From positions 2,480,001 to 2,544,000 of the forward strand of contig JAADKB010000003.1 in the NCBI GenBank assembly GCA_009982845.1: 64,000 nucleotides of DNA, read 5' to 3'. The notes below the pieces were generated by a model, which saw only the letters and a list, made by a program, of their open reading frames with translations, searched no databases and was not told where the DNA came from. The translations under genes and the position numbers were made by a program. Origin of the DNA: Delphinella strobiligena (lineage: Eukaryota; Ascomycota; Dothideomycetes; Dothideales; Dothioraceae). Shown in pieces: positions 22,243-34,289 of this stretch (its first letter is position 1; every line of letters begins with the position of its first letter).

Positions 22243-24247
22243 ATGCGAGCGTACTCGAGCGAGCATCGTTGAGTGACCCTAATGTTCAGACAAAGACGGA
22301 CTATGAGGTTGATGGCTTCATCGGTCCGGTCAGCAGAACCCCTACGTAAGGCTGGAATATTGTTTACTAATATAATTGTTTATCAATTAATATCGAGGTC
22401 GCAGGAACAAATCTTTGCTCGCACCATCTTCGTCCGCTGTCCCACCTTCGATTATTCGATTACTGTCGACCGGTCAGGACGATAGCAGTTCGGGTGGCGA
22501 GCTGTCCGACGCCAGCAGTCTGGCTCACATGATGGAGCGAAAGGAAATGAGCAAGAATAGTTTCAAGAAGGCGATAAGAGTGCCGTCGCATCTCGCTATT
22601 GCTTCTCCTACTCCGGTACCTCCACCACCTAGATCGCATTTCTCTGTGCCTACCATTCTTATGGAATCATCACCTCCTCCACAAAGAGGGAGACAGCCGC
22701 CTCTAATGCGGTCTATGACCTTCTCGGAAGCCCTCAGCAGCGTTATTGACAGCCCTTCTTCTCCCCAATCATCTTTGGGCCCATTACCAAAACTGTCGCC
22801 TCGTCCCAGGTATATTCGAGCTTCGGGCACATCTAGTGAGGCAACGCCACGTTCGAGCCATCGTGCAGTAAGAGGACCTCATGGTCGGACGCTTGACCGC
22901 AGCACGAGCTCAAGCCATTCGCTAAAGCCACCCACTGTCAAACGGACAGTGTCAGGAGAATTCATGCCGCCATCCTTGGGCTTGCAGCCAAACAGCCGTG
23001 TATCTTTTCTCGTCTTGCGTGAGGCTTCGGAGCCGGCCTCTCCTAACAAATCGTGGCAGATATCAAGCCCTCCCCCAGCTATAAAGGTGCACGAAGAGGT
23101 GAGAAGTTCCAGCTTCCCAGGCTTCCCGTGGGAATCGCCGGCAAAGCAAGTGGATGAGTCAAGGCGACATACTTTTCCAATAGTCAACAAGCTGGCTCCT
23201 GCGCCAAGGCCACCAGTACTGGCACGGATACGCAGCGCGATAATGCGCTATATGACGATCACTGAGGACGTTCCATCAAGCTCGAGGAGTGGACCTAGCA
23301 GGAAGACAAGCGCCGATCTAGGTCGCAGCGCCTCGACCAAGTCCTCTCCAGGTGGTCTCAACGCTGCAACTCGGAAAAGGAGTTGTATACGATCTTTCTT
23401 CAAGAAAGGCTGCGCCCGCACAATGAAGACGTCTTCACCAACAGTGCCGACTTTCACATATAATCAAAGTGCTACCATGGCAGAGTGCTCAAGAGAATTT
23501 GCACCGACCAAACGTCCCGGCGGCGATGAGCTCAAGAGGGAAAGATCATCGATATCGTACCAAGACATTGCTGGCAAGCACTATGTGTTGCCACAAGAAC
23601 CCACCAAGAGGGCGGCATGGCTTCCGTCAGAGATGACACGCATCAACACACCACCTTCAGGACACTTGATGGATGGAGATAAGGCTCTAGGGCTCTCACG
23701 GGGGTTCTTTTTTGACATTAGCAAGCCCCCAGAGACTGAGGATGACAAGGCCAGACCATCGATAAAGCGGCCACACGCAAGGCCAGATGTCCGTTCCAAC
23801 TCTTCGATGCCAAGGACGTCGTACCTTTCTACGATCACGCCGACACAGACAGCAAATATGCCTGGCAGTCGTTCGTTCAGAAAAGGAGTCAGACAGTCGT
23901 CGTCATATACGAATATGGAGAAAGCTACAAGCTCAGGGATTGATTTTTGTCGAGGCTCTCCGGACTACTTCCGGCAGCGCATCTTACAGACCACGAACAC
24001 GCCTGAAGAGGAGGAAGATGTGGAAATAGACGTTGATGTCCCAGACCACTTGCCCAACTCCCCGCTGTGTCCAAAGAACGCAACAATGTATGGTCTTGCA
24101 GTCAAGGAGGGGCCCGGAGGGAAGAAGAAAGTGTGTCCTCTACATGAACGAGGAGGTGGTGACGGGATGACTAGAAGTGTGTCTGTCGATATGTCTGGTA
24201 CTGTCAAGAGGAAGGTTCGGGATTTCAGTTTCAGAGACTTGTTGTGA
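21999..24247 (+). CDS. Ser/Pro/Arg-rich disordered protein, 729-781 aa, 5' end uncertain
   Basis: The main exon 22405-24247 is open for 614 codons without an ATG near its start. A 59-nt intron (22346-22404; GTAAGG donor, TACTAAT branch, GTCGCAG acceptor, phase 2) joins it to an upstream open frame with ATG 21999, giving 729 residues. Alternatively exon 21802-21910 is spliced (intron 21911-21951, 41 nt, or a 65-nt version from an earlier donor) into the same frame, adding the membrane helix and giving about 781 residues. The protein is disordered, rich in SP, RS and PPP motifs that look like kinase or SH3 sites, and ends KRKVRDFSFRDLL. No domain is recognised. It may be a cytoskeletal or signalling scaffold; that is inference. 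Confidence 0.6.
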
Positions 24248-24836
24248 CTACTCGAGCTGGCGAGATTATTCAGAGGGATCAGTCGAGTGTCTTCTGTAGC
24301 CCTAAGCGGATTGGCCTCGGGTCCGTGGGTACTTTTTGTATTGTTTCCTAGTGACGATGGACTGACGGTGTGGGTGTACAGTAACGTATTATGACACGAT
24401 ATCCTCGCTGAGCTGTGCTCTGAATCAGACATGAAGCGAAATGGAGATGTGAACAAGACAGACAGCGAACAGAGCAAAGCACGGGCTGCAGACGTGGTTG
24501 TAGTGGGCTAATTACTTGTCATTGTAATGAGAATATTACGTAAGTCTACCTATACATACCTCAGCATGTTGCGGTATGGCTGCAAGATACGGTATATAAG
24601 GTAGACTGAAGAGGGCGTGGACAGGGTCGCCCGAGATCTGGAGAGAAATCTTGGCATAAAGTCTTGGCTCGTCAGACTTGCCTCAATCGAGCTTCACCAC
24701 CACATGGCAAGCTCGACGTTGACGAATCAAGTTCCTGGTGTGGAATTATAATCTTGTAATAATCACGGCGCATCACAACAAGACAGTCGTCGCAAATTTG
24801 CACAACAAAGGACTAGACCCGCCAAGGATACACATC
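24248..24836. other. intergenic, promoter of CDC73
   Basis: No gene seen. Near 24590-24600 a TATATAAG-like sequence lies about 240 bases upstream of the CDC73 start. Confidence 0.45.
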
Positions 24837-26169
24837 ATGGCAACAACAGCGGCGGCACAAGATGCTCTCCTCCTCTTTCGCACATGCATCGCTTCCAACT
24901 TGCCACCGATACCAACAACATCATCAGACCCAACCTCCAACACGGACATTGCCGAATTACCGGTAGCGACACACATTCTCTTCAACACGACATCAGGCGC
25001 GACAGGATCATGGCATGACGCGCTCCCTTGCGACACGCAAACGCGCTTCATCTCACAAGCCAATGGCGCGCTGGACTTGCTCTCGGTCTTCTGGTGCTGG
25101 CAAAACAAAGACAAGGGCGTGGGAGAGTACATTTCCGCAACCCAAACACTCAATGCCGAAAGAAGCAAGAATGGCCTCGGCGCAGTCACCAATCTTGTTT
25201 TCGCCGAGAAGTTGGATCTGGTCAATTGGCTGGCTGGGGATGTTGGTGAGAATGAGAGCGAGTTTATCAAGAGTTTGGGAGATACTGCCGAGTCGAGAAA
25301 GGCGGCCCAGGATGCAGCCGATCTGGTAAAGGGTGATGGGGATGTGGCCATGGGTGGAGTGGAGGGCGTTGGAGGAGAGGGAGAGAGGCTGAAGGTGATT
25401 TATTCGCAGGAGAGAAAGATGGGGGACAGGAATACGGTGCTGAGGGGCATCAAGCCGACCGTAAGTCGCATCAACATTCATTTTCCGTTGCATTGCAGGA
25501 CCAATCGCTAATCGAGTCGAAAAGGACTTTTCCCACGTCAGAAAATACACAGCAGCTTTCCTTTCCCGCTCCTCAAAACAAGCCCCGACACCCGCTCTCA
25601 TGCCCACACCAAAAGGCCCAGTCTCCAAAAACCCAAACCGCAAACCAGAGCCCATCATCCTCCTCTCACCATCCGCCTCTTCCCTTCTTCGCCTCTCGAA
25701 CATCAAATCCTTCCTCGTAGACGGCCTCTACGCACCCCCCTCCTCAGCAACCAGCGCAACAAACATGCTCCAAATCTCCCGCCTCCTACCAACCATAGAC
25801 CCCCACCGCCCCACCCGCTTCATCCTCGTCGAATCCCCCGAAAACTTCAAACCAGACTACTGGAACCGCGTCGTCGCCGTCTTCACCACGGGCCAAGCCT
25901 GGCAGTTCAAGGGCTACAAGTGGTCGCAGCCACAGGATCTGTTTAATAAAGTTTTGGGCGTCTATGTCGGCTGGAGGAATGAGGTTGTTCCTGATGCTGT
26001 GAGGGGTTGGGGAAGGGGTGTTCTTCCTGTCGCTGTTGAGTATTGGAGGGAGGGACAGGGGGTCGGCGAGAGAGATGTTGGCGCGAGATGGAGGGATCGT
26101 GAGGTCGTTGAGGAGATTTGGAGTGCGGTTGAGGCTAGTATGAGGGCTAAGGGGTTTGGCAGGTCGTGA
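24837..26169 (+). CDS. CDC73: Cdc73/parafibromin, Paf1 complex subunit, 422 aa
   Basis: Cdc73 belongs to the Paf1 complex that travels with RNA polymerase II and promotes histone modification and elongation in the nucleus. Exon 1 is 24837-25460 (208 codons), the intron is 25461-25524 (64 nt, GTAAGT donor, GCTAATC branch, GAAAAG acceptor, phase 0), and exon 2 is 25525-26169. The N-terminal half contains SWHDALPCDTQTRF and WLAGDVGENESEFIKSL. The C-terminal Ras-like domain (about 245-422) is well kept: PIILLSPSASSLLRLSNIKS, FILVESPENFKPDYWNRVVA, FTTGQAWQFKGYKW, LGVYVGWRNE and WRDREVVEEIW. The length fits the yeast protein (393 aa). Confidence 0.95.
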
Positions 26170-26678
26170 ACGCTGAGGCCGTCGACTGTAGATTGGACTT
26201 GAAGCGACGAAGGATGAGGGTACTCTTTGACATGTATTGCCGTGCATCAGGATCGCAAAGGGAGTCGCACCGCATAGGCAGCGGTGGGGTCAGGGAATGG
26301 ATTACGGGAAAGCCACTCGGCTTGATTGAGAGCGCGGCATGGCACGGCGCAAGGCGCTGATGGGCGGGGAATAAAACAGAACAGGCACAGGTCTGACTAC
26401 GATATGCGATTCGAAGAAGCGTATCACAGCGCAGCATAGCGCCTTTTTGAATCAAAATCATGCACATTTGAGAATCACATGTTCATCTTGTATATCTTGC
26501 ATCCGCGCCCAGTCTTTTGTTTTCGCGTCCGGCCTTCTGTGTTCGCATCCGGTCTTTTTTTTCTTTTTTTTTGTTTCGTTTTGGATGAGAGGTTGGGGAA
26601 GGAAGGGAAGAGAGGGAAGGGAGATTGAGGAAGGGAGGGGAGGGGATGTATGTATCGCCTTTCTTTATTACACAAGGG

Positions 26679-27010
26679 ATAGCAGTTTAGTATATCACAT
26701 TTCCTTTTTCCTCATAGGGGATAGCAGTTCAGTATAGCATATTTCCTCACAAGGGCAAGCAGTTCAGTATATCATGTTTCCTCACTGTGATAAGGGAAAG
26801 CAGTTCAGTATATTTAGCAGTTCAGCTTATTACATCTCTCTAAAGACTACTCGTAGCAGTTCAATATATAGCACTTCCTTGTAAGGGATAGCTTTTCAGT
26901 GTAACATATTATCGAGGATAGCAGTTCAGTATATCACATTTCCTCACAATAGAGAGCGGTTCAGTACATTGCATCTCTTTAAGAGATAGCAGTTCAGTAT
27001 GTAACATATC
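26679..27010. repeat. minisatellite, 35-40 bp unit, core GATAGCAGTTCAGTATAT
   Basis: The core recurs at least nine times with spacing of roughly 30-45 bases. Units share GGGATAGCAGTTCAGTATAT, then a variable CACATTTCCTCACAA. Copies differ by substitutions and small indels, so the array is old rather than freshly expanded. Confidence 0.75.
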
Positions 27011-27013
27011 ATT

Positions 27014-27180
27014 GTCTGGCTTACTGGCTTACTAGCTTCCTGAGTTGCTGGCTTGTCTGGCTTGTCATACTTGCTTGTCCTTGTCTGGCTTGTCTGGCTT
27101 GTCTGGCTTGTCTGACATGTCCTTATCTGGCTCACTGACTTGTCCTTGTCTGGCTTACTGGATTACTGGCTTACTGGCTC
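27014..27180. repeat. CTTGTCTGG nonamer array
   Basis: Tandem CTTGTCTGG / CTTACTGG units run without a break in the middle and become irregular at both ends. Confidence 0.75.
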
Positions 27181-27376
27181 GATCGAGTAGAAGTAGGAGA
27201 AGAGATGGATTTGGGGATATGTACAATTCTTGTTCTCATCTCCTTGTGTCAATATATATCCACTCCCCTCCCAAGAGTTTTCCACGCAGCTACCTCAGCT
27301 AGATTCTCTCGCTTTGTGTGGGATTCTTTCGCTTTGTTTGGGATCTGGAAGGCTTGCGAGGGCTTGAAAGGAACCA

Positions 27377-27640
27377 GTTTGGTTTTGGTTTTGGTTTTGG
27401 TTTTGGCTATGTGCGATGGCGATGGTAATGGCAATAGCGATGGTGATATAGATGGCGATATAGATGGTGATGGCAATAGTAATGGTGATGATAATGGCGA
27501 TGTAGATGTAGATGTAGATGTAGATGTAGATGTTGGTGGTGATGTTGATGGTGATGTAGAAGGTTATGTCGATGTAGATGGAGATGTAGATGTAAGATGG
27601 ACATGGAGATGGCAATGTAGATGGCTATAGCGATGTTAAT
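27377..27640. repeat. GGTTTT array followed by GATGTA/GATGGC hexamer array
   Basis: About five GGTTTT units are followed at once by about 230 bases of hexamers of the GAT-NNN type, with a perfect GATGTA run near 27500-27535. These give long but meaningless frames on both strands. Confidence 0.75.
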
Positions 27641-28176
27641 GGCAATAACAATGTAGATGCCGGTGCGTTGATTACAAGAATAGGGAGAAAGAGGAGGATT
27701 AGGAATATCAAGGACAGAAAGGAGGAGAAAGGACAGAAAGGAAGGAAAGGAGGAGCAAGCAAGGATAGAGAGATAACGAGACAGGAGATTGTTGTCAATA
27801 AGATACCGAAGGATACATTGAGTATCTACGATTCTACGAACTGCTAATATACAAATTAGCAGAACAAGCATACAACTGTGAAAGACGATTGTATAAATGA
27901 GATACATGAAAAGAAGATGTAGGGATCCATATTCAACAGAGATGGGGAAGAAAAGCATGAATTACAGTGAACAGGACCTTTCGTTGTATATGTTGTGAAT
28001 TGCAAACTAAGATCATAAACAAATTAGAACAGAACGACTACCTATATTCGTTCATACTCCTTATCTACAATGCGTGGTGGGAGGGGTATATCCATTATCC
28101 TAACCTTCGACTCATCAACGCCAATCTCATCTTCGCGACGCGACATGTTTCGCTGTGCTTTGCCTCAGCACCACTC

Positions 28177-29233
28177 TCAAAGACCACAGGTGAGGAATGC
28201 GGCGAATGTGGCTATGAAAATCAATAGCAATGGTGGGATAGTGAAAGAAGCATGGCCGTCGGAGAGACTGGTTGCCGCAAAATAAAGCTCGAAGCTGATG
28301 TCCGAGGAGTTGAAGCAGTTTGAGGAATTGACTTCGGCGACATCGGCCGGGTCTGCAAGTGTCACGTCTACGCACTGGTTGCGCTCGAGGTCAGTAGCTG
28401 TACGTGTTGAGAGAATGGCAGAGCCATGGCTTCAGACTTACGTTGTAGATTGCCGCGCCGTGCTGTGCTACCTCGATGACTTGTATCGTGATGTTGTCGC
28501 CGATATTAAACGTGACATTTGTGACCAGTGGGACCTGTGGTAGGCAGAAGCTGCCGTTGTATTCCTCGTTGTCGGGTCCGACGATTCCAAAGTTCTTCAC
28601 AACGGGATGCGACATGTTAGGTGGAGCTGTGGGGTGTGTTAGCTTGAGTCGCTATGATGAAAAAGAGTCGCATACAAATATCGCCTGGGCCATTGATACC
28701 AATATTGATATAGAACTGAGCACTGGAATGTCCTATGTCGCGTCAGCTCCAGTACTTCACCGCTGTTGAGCGGTACTGACCTTGAAACCAGCCAGGCTGT
28801 ATAGCTATAGCTCCGCCCGTCACAGGCCATAAAGTCCTGGAAAATATGCGTTAAAATAATCAACTGGTAGACAAGGCGACTCTTTCGTACCTGTTGGTTG
28901 ATGTGGGCATACCGCCGCAAGGATATATCCATTGCTGGCTGCACCTGCAAGTCAGCGCGTTTCTACGATGTCGCGCTTCAAGCGACGCCGAAGACCACTA
29001 ACCCGTAGGGAAATGTCCATTGTCCATCTTCATAATTCTGGCCTAGAGCTTCACTGCTGTATTGAGGGAGAGTGCCATTTGTTTTCAGGTTATCTCCTCG
29101 CCATCCCGGATACGTTATCACTGTCTCATTCTTAGATTATGTTCACAAGTCGTGCTAAGAAACTGTTACCTGTATGCGCGGCAATTTGATTGACGAGCAA
29201 CGACACCAAGGCAAAGGTGCGAAGGTGCGACAT
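28177..29233 (-). CDS. BIM1/X325-type copper-binding GPI protein, 246 aa, seven exons
   Basis: Members of this family (LPMO-like X325; Cryptococcus Bim1) bind copper at the cell surface and help its uptake; they are not known to cut polysaccharide. Exons: 29233-29170, 29120-29003, 28944-28891, 28836-28781, 28732-28676, 28626-28442 and 28383-28177; all introns are GT-AG, about 44-58 nt, and all phases fit. The signal peptide (19 residues, ending NQIAA) should be cut so that His becomes residue 1, the first copper ligand. Landmarks: VITYPGWRGDNL, QWIYPCGGMPTSTNR, WPVTGG, QPGWFQGHSSAQFYINIG (second His), GSFCLPQVPL, QHGAAIYN, NQCVDVTLAD and NCFNSSDISF. A C-terminal hydrophobic tail looks like a GPI signal. 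Many N-glycosylation sequons are present. Confidence 0.93.
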
Positions 29234-30239
29234 TCTTGATGCCAAGCCGAGATCTCGAAGGTAAGTCGTCATAGAACAAATGGATAGGATAGAAGAACGG
29301 AGAGACTAAGGAAAGGAAATAGAAAGAGAGGTGGCCTTATGTTCCCATGACTTATCTGTACTTTACGCGCTGTGTGACAGTATTATGCCTGTGAAATCAA
29401 ATCAGCAGAATTGACTAGCCAGTCGTGTTGGGTTATCGACGATGGACACCAGCTATGCATCCTGGAGCAAATCAATGTCACCGTGTAAGCGCCGACTCTG
29501 CACGAGAGATGCCGAGCAATAGTAGCCGGCATTGAGGAGCTTGGCGGTAATGCTTCGTCTGATCGCCATGAGATTCCGGACCCTTGGGCTCGATCCATAA
29601 CAGGCGCCAAAGAAGGACACCATGATTGCTTGAAGATAGGTTGGAGGAAAGATGTTCGCTTCACTGTCTGGTATTGTTAGAAAATTGAGGAGGATTGCCG
29701 CTGGCCCAGAGTCTCGGTTTTGGTGGGACCATACCTCTAGAGCTGTGATGCACACCTCGAATGTTTCACTCGAGATTAGAGCCTACTGATTCCCCGCGTT
29801 CCATTTGCTTCTCACCTACTGCCTCTTTCAAGCATGAGGTGATACGAGTACAGTTACTTTACAAATTATCGAAGTTTTCGTTGACATGAGATTAGTGCGC
29901 ACGTAAGCCAAGATCTTACTGCATATTTTTTGTGTATTTCGTGTGAGGCTCTACAATAGTTGCATCATGCTCTGCCCGGTGCTGCGAATCATGAAATTTG
30001 TTTCGGCGAATCCTTCGAGGCGTGCATCGAACTGTGACGAATTGACACTGCGGGGTTGCTAACGATACGCCAGCACGACCTTCAGCACGACTAGCTCACT
30101 CGGAAGACCATCCCCTTGGATCGACATCCATCAGTTAATTGACAGTATCATCTACACACCGACTCGACGAGTCGGACCATCCAACTCCCGTTGATTTTAG
30201 TCGAGGGAAAGGGTTCCGCCTGGCCATCCCCAGCGACGT
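29234..30239. other. intergenic between BIM1-like gene and LINE
   Basis: No gene seen. The copper protein's promoter is at the left end. Composition is still normal, then falls sharply in GC after about 30450. Confidence 0.5.
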
Positions 30240-33200
30240 CGTCACCATGGTCGCTCCCACCCCATCTCCATAAAGAGTAAGAGCCGTAATAGCCGCCTAA
30301 AGGAAAACTAGAACTACTAGGCAGAGCAGCGGAGGGTTGATTCAATCTATCCGCATACTTAGCCCGAGTAACTATGCTGTCCTTACAGAGGACATATTGA
30401 AACAGCTCTTTAAAGGAGCAGTGAACGCTCAAAATAGCAAACTTAATAAACAGTTCGGATTACTTCGCCATTAAAACGAGTTGCTTTGTACTTAGAACAA
30501 GCTACTCTATTAGGAGAACAATGCAATGCTTGCGAAACTCAAACTCTAATATACGAAACTTAAACTCTTATATACTAAGATTGAGAAACTTAAAAAGAAG
30601 CTTAAAGCAGTTAATAATGACTTTAAGATTCTAGACACTAAGGTTAAAACTATAGAAGCTAATATTAAGATTCTTAATATTAAAATTAGGACTATTAGCA
30701 TTAATATTAATAATAGAAAGACTATCCTCTCTAGTTTTAAACACTTAAGCTTATTATTGCTAGCTAATCTTAATATAACAGCTTCACTATTAACTTTTTA
30801 CGCTTTAGCAGTATTAGAATTCATTAACTTATTATTGTTAGCTATATAGCTTTAACTCTAGAATAATACGCTATTAACATTAGCTACTTCTCTAAAGAAA
30901 CTACGCTAGCTCCTAAATACTACAATCGATTTTAGCTATTTATTAGCTAAATAATATAAGTTGCTTAAAAATAGTATAATAATAGAAAAGAGAGTCTAAA
31001 AGGCTATTATAGCCTAATTATCTATATACGTAATTATTATTAAAGAATTCAAACTAAGGCAAAAGCTATAAGAGTTATTACTTAAAACGAAAAAGACGCT
31101 ATATAATTGCAATCAAATAATAAATAAGTCTATTAGATTTTCAAAATAGCCTAAACCTATAAAGAGGATCTCTTCCCTATTAAAGTCAACAATGTATATA
31201 AAACAGCAGTCCTAGTATTTAATATTTATAAAATCTAATTAGAGTTTATAGCTATATTTAGCGCTATAAATAGGTTTATAAAAGCTATTGAAGCGTTCTA
31301 GCTTTTTAAAAGAGAGAAACCTATAGAGTTAATAATAGTTTATTTAATTATAATAGAAAATGCTTAAAAAGCTTTTAATAAAAGAATAATTAAAATTAGA
31401 AGTAATATAACCTTTATTAGCAAGTATTAAAAACTCTAATGCTTTTAGAAATGCTATAACTACAATAAATATAGTTACTATTAGGCTAAATATAGCTAAT
31501 TATTTAAATATAGTAAATACGCTAAAAGCTATAAAATTAACGCGTATAAAGCTATTATATTACAATGCGTAGTATATAAAAGGCTACAAATTATTATAGA
31601 CGCTAAATATTTAGCGTATTATAATAAAATTAGCAGAATCTAAAGCGGAAGCTAATTTACTAATTAGTTTATTTAGAGTAGAGATAAGAAATAGTAGACT
31701 ATTACTAGCTAACGTATTAAATAGAAAGTCATTATAAGCAATATTTAATAGGAGACACTTATTTCTTATTAGCAAACGTAAATAGACAATTTTTAGTCTA
31801 ATTTAGCCTATTTAACAATTAATCTATTAATTAATTTATAGTAATTATAATTATAGAATTAAATATTATTAATATTAATAATAAACTATATATTTCTCAA
31901 TATTAATACTAAACTACTATAACTCTATCTATTTAATAAGAAAGACTAGCGCACTATGCGTTTTAATTATTACTATATATTTATAAAGACGTTTTATTTA
32001 TTCAGTTTTTTATAATGTTGTTAAACATAATTATAAGAGTTATTATAACTTTAATAGGACATGTTTTTATTATATTAATCTACGTTTTAAATTGTAGCTA
32101 ATACGCTTTCTTTAAATAGGATTTAGAAAAGACTGTTACTACTAAGCTAGCTATTCTAAATAACACTATTTATAAAGCTAAGATAAAATATAGTAAAAAG
32201 ATTTTAATTATAATAAATAGCGACTTCAATTGTTATAACTCTATATAAGAAACAATTAATATACTATAATTCTAGCACATAAAAGAAAGTAAATTAATAT
32301 TTTAATAAATGCACTAATATAATACTTTTTTTTAGCCTTTCTAAGTAGTATTATTATTTTCTTTTAAAGACGCTTTAGAACTATTATAGACTTTATACTA
32401 GTTTTTAATTTATTTAAAAACTATATTATAAAATACAATATTTATTTAACGCAATATAGATCTAATTATAAAGCTATAGCATTACAATTTAAAAAAGCTT
32501 AAGCTATTACTTTTTAAAAGTTAAATACAACTTTTGAAAAATAAACTAAGTAAAAGCTATTAAAGTATTTAAAGTATAGAAACTGTTAATTACTAATATT
32601 AATAACAGTATTAAACTTAATTAAGCAGTTATAAAAATCTAGAATATAATAAGCTAATATATTTACAACTATAGCTTAATAGTTAAGGAATCCCTATATA
32701 TAAAAATATAATAAGATAACAAGCTTTTTGACTTTTATAATAAATATAATTAATATTAGAATTGAAATAATGCATTATAAACAATAGAACTAAATAAAAA
32801 GGAGAGTCACTATAAAACGAAACAAGCTAAATACTGGTTTTATAAGAGTATTTATAATAAAAAGCAATTTTATTAAAATAGTTTCCTAATATAAATGGAC
32901 AATATTTAAAAGGTCGCTAAATACTTTAATTTATAGCTATTAGCATTTAATAATATCCTTATTATAATTACTAGCAATAAAGACTAAAAGAGAGAACTTA
33001 AGAAAAATAACGCTAAAGCAAATAAGCTACTTTGATACTTCTTTCTATTAGTTTTAAAGAGCTAAAAAGAGGATAACCCGAATTTAACAGTAAAGTATAT
33101 TAATAATCTAGATATCTCAATTAAAAAGATAACTAGAGCTATAGCTAAGATTAACTCCTATAAAGCTCTTAAAATAAACAATATTCTAAATATTATATAA

Positions 33201-34289
33201 AAACGCCTCTAGTTAAATCTAAGCGTCTAAGTCACTAATATCTTTAATATGTTATGTTAAATAAGATATATACTAGCTATATAGAAAATAACGCGTATTT
33301 TACTATTATAAAAGCTAAGGAAACCTAACTACTATATAGTAAAAGTATACTGTTTTGTTTTCCTTTTAGCTATATCAAATAAACTAATAAAAGTAATTCT
33401 AGTAAAAAGAATATTATACTAAGCGGAAACTTTCAAACTTTTTTTAAAGACACAATTTAGAGCTAAACTATAACAATTATGCAATTAAGTATTACTCTTT
33501 TTTATTAAGAATATCTTTAAAGTATAATAATAAAAGAAAGTCCTCTTTTTTATTAGCTTTAATATAAAAGAAACGTATAATAGCGTTTCTTAATAAATGC
33601 TTACTAGTTAGCTATATATAGAGGGAATCCTAATCTATATAATTATATAAGTCGACTTTTTTTTTATATAGATTGATTCATTATAATACTAATAAATAAA
33701 ACAGAATTAAATTAAGTTACTCTTATTAAGTCTAGTCCCTTATAGAGCTTTACGCTTACTTTAATTCTATATATCTTTTTTAATATCTTTTTAATAAAGG
33801 AAAAGATTAATAGAAGATAAGGTAATATAGGCTTTATAAATAACTATACTTAATAAGCAATTCTAAACTCAGTTAAAAGAAATATATTAATATTAAATAA
33901 TAAAGTAGTTTTAAAAGCCTTTTAATAAGTAAAAGACAGTAACGCTACATTTAAAAGTAATAAAACAATTTTTATACACTTTATATAAAACTATAAGAAA
34001 ACTAGCAGAATTAACCTATTACTAAAAATAGATAATTATATAGTTAAACTCTTAATAAAAGAAAAAATCTTAAAAGTTATTTTCGACTTTAAACTATAGT
34101 TTAAAAATCACTTAGCTAAAATTAAAAGATTAATAACTACACTACTAAGATTTTTAACCTTATATAGTAAATAAAAGCTTAAATAGTAGTTAAGTGCTTT
34201 TATATAACTTTAATTAAAGTATTTAGCGCTGAAGTGTTGCTTTCTCTTTTATACGTTTGACTTTAATTAAAAATTAATAAATTTGCCAA
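30240..34289 (+). mobile_element. RIP-mutated LINE (Tad-like), ORF1 and reverse transcriptase part
   Basis: Extremely AT-rich (TAAT/TTAA words) and full of stops, as expected after repeat-induced point mutation. Read on plus and ignoring stops, it shows LINE order. Around 30500-30700 a coiled-coil-like Lys/Leu stretch and near 31430-31500 a cysteine-containing zinc-knuckle remnant represent ORF1. From about 33120 reverse transcriptase blocks follow: a KALKINNI stretch (KAPG-type block), a VFLLAISNKL stretch (YRPI-type block), VLFFISFNIKETYNSVS near 33540 (the LDIKGAFD-type block), and IHFI and ILKVIFDFKL near 33970-34090. No intact frame remains, so it is inactive. The left edge is approximate: 30240-30430 has normal composition and may or may not belong. 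Confidence 0.75.

Larger units (their letters stand above)
26170..28176. repeat. 2 kb block made largely of unrelated tandem arrays
   Basis: No gene is supported. In order: purine-rich G/A tract (about 26585-26645); about ten copies of a 35-40 bp unit with core GATAGCAGTTCAGTATATCA (26679-27010); a CTTGTCTGG nonamer array (27014-27180); a GGTTTT array (27377-27406); and a GATGTA/GATGGC hexamer array (27412-27640). The remainder to 28176 is A-rich and featureless. Open frames across the arrays are low-complexity artefacts. Confidence 0.75.

Noticed and set aside
26679..27010. CRISPR-like look of a short repeat with variable spacers
   Set aside because: Eukaryotic host, degenerate units, spacers of uneven length that are themselves related, and no cas genes.
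27205..27958. Frames of 106-183 codons across the hexamer arrays
   Set aside because: They only encode Asp/Gly/Val or Ile/Tyr/His repeats made by the microsatellites.
30148..30432. 94-codon minus-strand frame at the left edge of the LINE
   Set aside because: It does not match anything and lies opposite what may be the start of LINE ORF1.
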